In this document: piece by piece, positions 62,497 to 64,000 of the stretch | Position numbering within the stretch: position 1 is the stretch's first letter | Layout of the letters: each line of letters begins with the position of its first letter | Assembly: GCA_018241225.1 (NCBI GenBank) | Contig: JAFEEG010000006.1 | Coordinates: forward strand, 1-64,000 | DNA from: Pseudomonadota bacterium | Lineage (GTDB): Bacteria; Pseudomonadota; Gammaproteobacteria; Burkholderiales; Burkholderiaceae_C | Reading direction: 5' to 3' | DNA: 64,000 nucleotides | Position numbers and translations under genes: made by a program | Notes under the pieces: model-generated | What the model saw: the letters and a program-made list of their open reading frames with translations, nothing else | The model's database searches: none | What the model was told of the DNA's origin: nothing

Positions 62497-64000
62497 ATGC
62501 GTCCCGGCCAAGTCATCGTTCTCGCTACACCGATCTTTCTGCTCGCCATCGGCATCGAGTTCCTCGTGGGGCGCCTGCGGGCGCAGCGCGGCACGGGGCA
62601 AGACACCTACCGGCTGGCCGACACGGTCAACAGCATCGGCCTGGGCATGCTCAGCCAGATCGGCGGGGTGCTTACCAGCCTGCTGCGCATCGGCATCTAC
62701 ACCGCCTGCTGGTCGGCCTTTGCCCTGTTCCCGGCCACCGACTTCTGGATGCAGTGGTACGGCTGGGTGCTGGCGCTGGTCTTCTACGACCTTTGCTATT
62801 ACTGGCTGCATCGGCTGGGACACGAGCGCGCGGTGCTGTGGGCAGCACACGTGGTGCACCACCAGAGCCAGCACTACAACCTGTCCACGGCGCTGCGCCA
62901 GACGTCCTCGGGCTTCCTGTTCGACTGGATCTTCTACCTGCCCATGGCGCTGGCCGGCGTGCCGCCGCTGGTGTTCGGCGTCGTGGCGCTGATCGACCTG
63001 CTTTACCAGTTCTGGGTGCATACCGAGCAGGTGGGCAAGCTGGGCTGGTTCGACCGCTGGTTCTGCTCGCCTTCCAACCACCGGGTGCATCACGCGGTGA
63101 ACGACCGCTATGTGGACCGCAACTACGGCGGCGTGCTCATCATCTGGGACCGGATCTTCGGCACGTTCCAGGAAGAGGACGAGCGGCCGGTATACGGCAC
63201 GCGCAAGCCCCTGAACAGCTGGGACCCGCTATGGGCCAACCTGGAGGTGTACTGGGCCTTGGCGCGCGACGCATGGCACACCCGGAATTGGGGCGACAAG
63301 CTGCGCATCTGGATCAAGCCACCCGGCTGGCGCCCTGCCGACCTGGCGGCCAGCGAGCCCCATCCGCCGTTCGTGATTTCGCAGGTGCAGCGCTACGAGC
63401 CCGTGGTGACTGGCTCCGTGCAGCTGTTTGCAGGGCTGCAGTTCCTGGCGTTGCTGGCCGGCACCGTCGCCTTCCTGTGGTTTGCCGACGTGCTGCCGCT
63501 GTCCACCACCCTGGTCTGGCTGCTGGTGCTGGGCGCGGGCCTGTGGAGCACCGGGGCGCTGCTGCAAGGCCGGCTGTCGATGGGCGAGGTTCTGTTCGTG
63601 AATGCGGCCGCCCTGGCCACCGCATCGGGCGCACTGGGCATCGCGCCGCTGCACCTGGCGACCAAGCCGCTGGCGCTGTACATCGGCATCGTCCTGGCCT
63701 GGGCGCGCTGGCGCACGCCGCAGGCGCAGGGGCTCTTCGGCCTGCTGCTGCTGGCCGGGCTGGCCGCCTCGCTGGCCGGCGACGTGTTCCTGATGTTCGG
63801 GCCCGGGCTCTTCGTTCCTGGGCTCGCGAGCTTCCTGGTGGCGCACCTGTTCTACGTGGCGCTCTTCACGCAGGGCGTGGGACTTTTCCCGCGCCGCTGG
63901 GCGCTGGCGGCCACGCTGGGCGTGGGCGCGGGCATGTACGCCTTCCTCTGGGTGGGCGGGCTGCCGGCCGCACTGCGCGTACCGGTGGGCTTGTACGTGG
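62497..64000 (+). CDS. Fatty acid hydroxylase (AGMO-like) - YhhN/TMEM86 fusion, partial
   Basis: Open from an ATG at 62497 to the window end, 501 codons. Residues 1-270 form a sterol-desaturase/fatty-acid-hydroxylase superfamily membrane domain with the histidine clusters HRLGH (H105, H109), HVVHHQ (H118, H121, H122) and HRVHH (H195, H198, H199), which bind a di-iron centre, most like alkylglycerol monooxygenase. A soluble linker (about 235-300) then leads to a second membrane domain with AGLAASLAGDVFLMFGPGLF and FLVAHLFYVALF, the signature of the YhhN/TMEM86 lysoplasmalogenase family. The stop lies outside the window. Divergent from the 197-aa/LysR pair. Confidence 0.85.
   Translation, partial: MRPGQVIVLATPIFLLAIGIEFLVGRLRAQRGTGQDTYRLADTVNSIGLGMLSQIGGVLTSLLRIGIYTACWSAFALFPATDFWMQWYGWVLALVFYDLCYYWLHRLGHERAVLWAAHVVHHQSQHYNLSTALRQTSSGFLFDWIFYLPMALAGVPPLVFGVVALIDLLYQFWVHTEQVGKLGWFDRWFCSPSNHRVHHAVNDRYVDRNYGGVLIIWDRIFGTFQEEDERPVYGTRKPLNSWDPLWANLEVYWALARDAWHTRNWGDKLRIWIKPPGWRPADLAASEPHPPFVISQVQRYEPVVTGSVQLFAGLQFLALLAGTVAFLWFADVLPLSTTLVWLLVLGAGLWSTGALLQGRLSMGEVLFVNAAALATASGALGIAPLHLATKPLALYIGIVLAWARWRTPQAQGLFGLLLLAGLAASLAGDVFLMFGPGLFVPGLASFLVAHLFYVALFTQGVGLFPRRWALAATLGVGAGMYAFLWVGGLPAALRVPVGLYV

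Noticed and set aside
62356..63093. Minus-strand frame of 245 aa opposite the hydroxylase fusion
   Set aside because: Shadow frame; the plus strand holds the histidine clusters and is open to the window end.

Overview
The window is GC-rich, densely packed bacterial chromosome. Gene content and order (dusB-fis-purH, an NAD-dependent soluble formate dehydrogenase cluster fdsG-B-A-fdhD-fdsD as in Cupriavidus, rubredoxin beside a Pil-Chp chemosensory cluster, a PyrR-PyrB-inactive PyrC set) point to a betaproteobacterium of order Burkholderiales, most likely a Comamonadaceae such as Variovorax. That placement is inference from gene families and synteny; no rRNA gene is present to confirm it.

Layout. 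1-2.3 kb is the edge of an integrated element: a partial gene, an unknown small gene, a hexanucleotide microsatellite, a cluster of thirteen TTCGGCA heptamers and a P4-type tyrosine integrase. 2.35-9.27 kb (minus) is a tightly coupled run: algH, ruvX, pyrR, pyrB, a catalytically dead pyrC-like gene, plsC, a SIR2 deacylase and a DUF2252 protein. Divergent from it is a DNA photolyase. 10.8-20.8 kb (minus) is a twitching/chemosensory operon (pilG, pilH, pilI, pilJ, giant chpA) preceded by rubredoxin. 20.9-23.7 kb (plus) has thiD, hemL and a secreted beta-rich protein. 23.8-26.7 kb (minus) is dusB-fis-purH. 26.9-35.1 kb holds housekeeping genes: a YqaA-type membrane protein, GST, ychF, a MOSC protein, a UbiH-like monooxygenase, dsbC, an M61 peptidase and an enoyl-CoA hydratase.

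35.2-38.9 kb carries an ECF-type sigma factor with a membrane-anchored partner, divergent from a von Willebrand A lipoprotein. 38.9-46.0 kb is a nitrite assimilation operon: two NtrC-like sites and a sigma-54 promoter lead into nirB, nirD, a NIT-ANTAR antiterminator, a nitrite channel and a PP2C phosphatase-Ser/Thr kinase fusion. An elongator tRNA-Met with its own promoter and terminator follows.

46.3-53.3 kb looks accessory: an Ig-like surface protein, a pseudo-receiver winged-helix regulator, a FixJ-type regulator broken by a one-base frameshift, its hybrid-sensor histidine kinase, a stand-alone degenerate DNA-ligase adenylation domain and an OmpA-family porin. 53.4-59.5 kb (minus) is the formate dehydrogenase operon. 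59.6-62.4 kb has a YihY/BrkB membrane protein, a LysR regulator and an unknown partner gene. The window ends inside a gene fusing a fatty-acid-hydroxylase (alkylglycerol monooxygenase-like) domain to a YhhN/TMEM86 (lysoplasmalogenase-like) domain.

The most interesting items are the multilayer control of the nitrite operon, the putative ether-lipid hydroxylase-lysoplasmalogenase fusion, the heptamer cluster next to the integrase, and the frameshifted FixJ beside an intact kinase. All gene functions are assigned from motifs and family knowledge read by eye.
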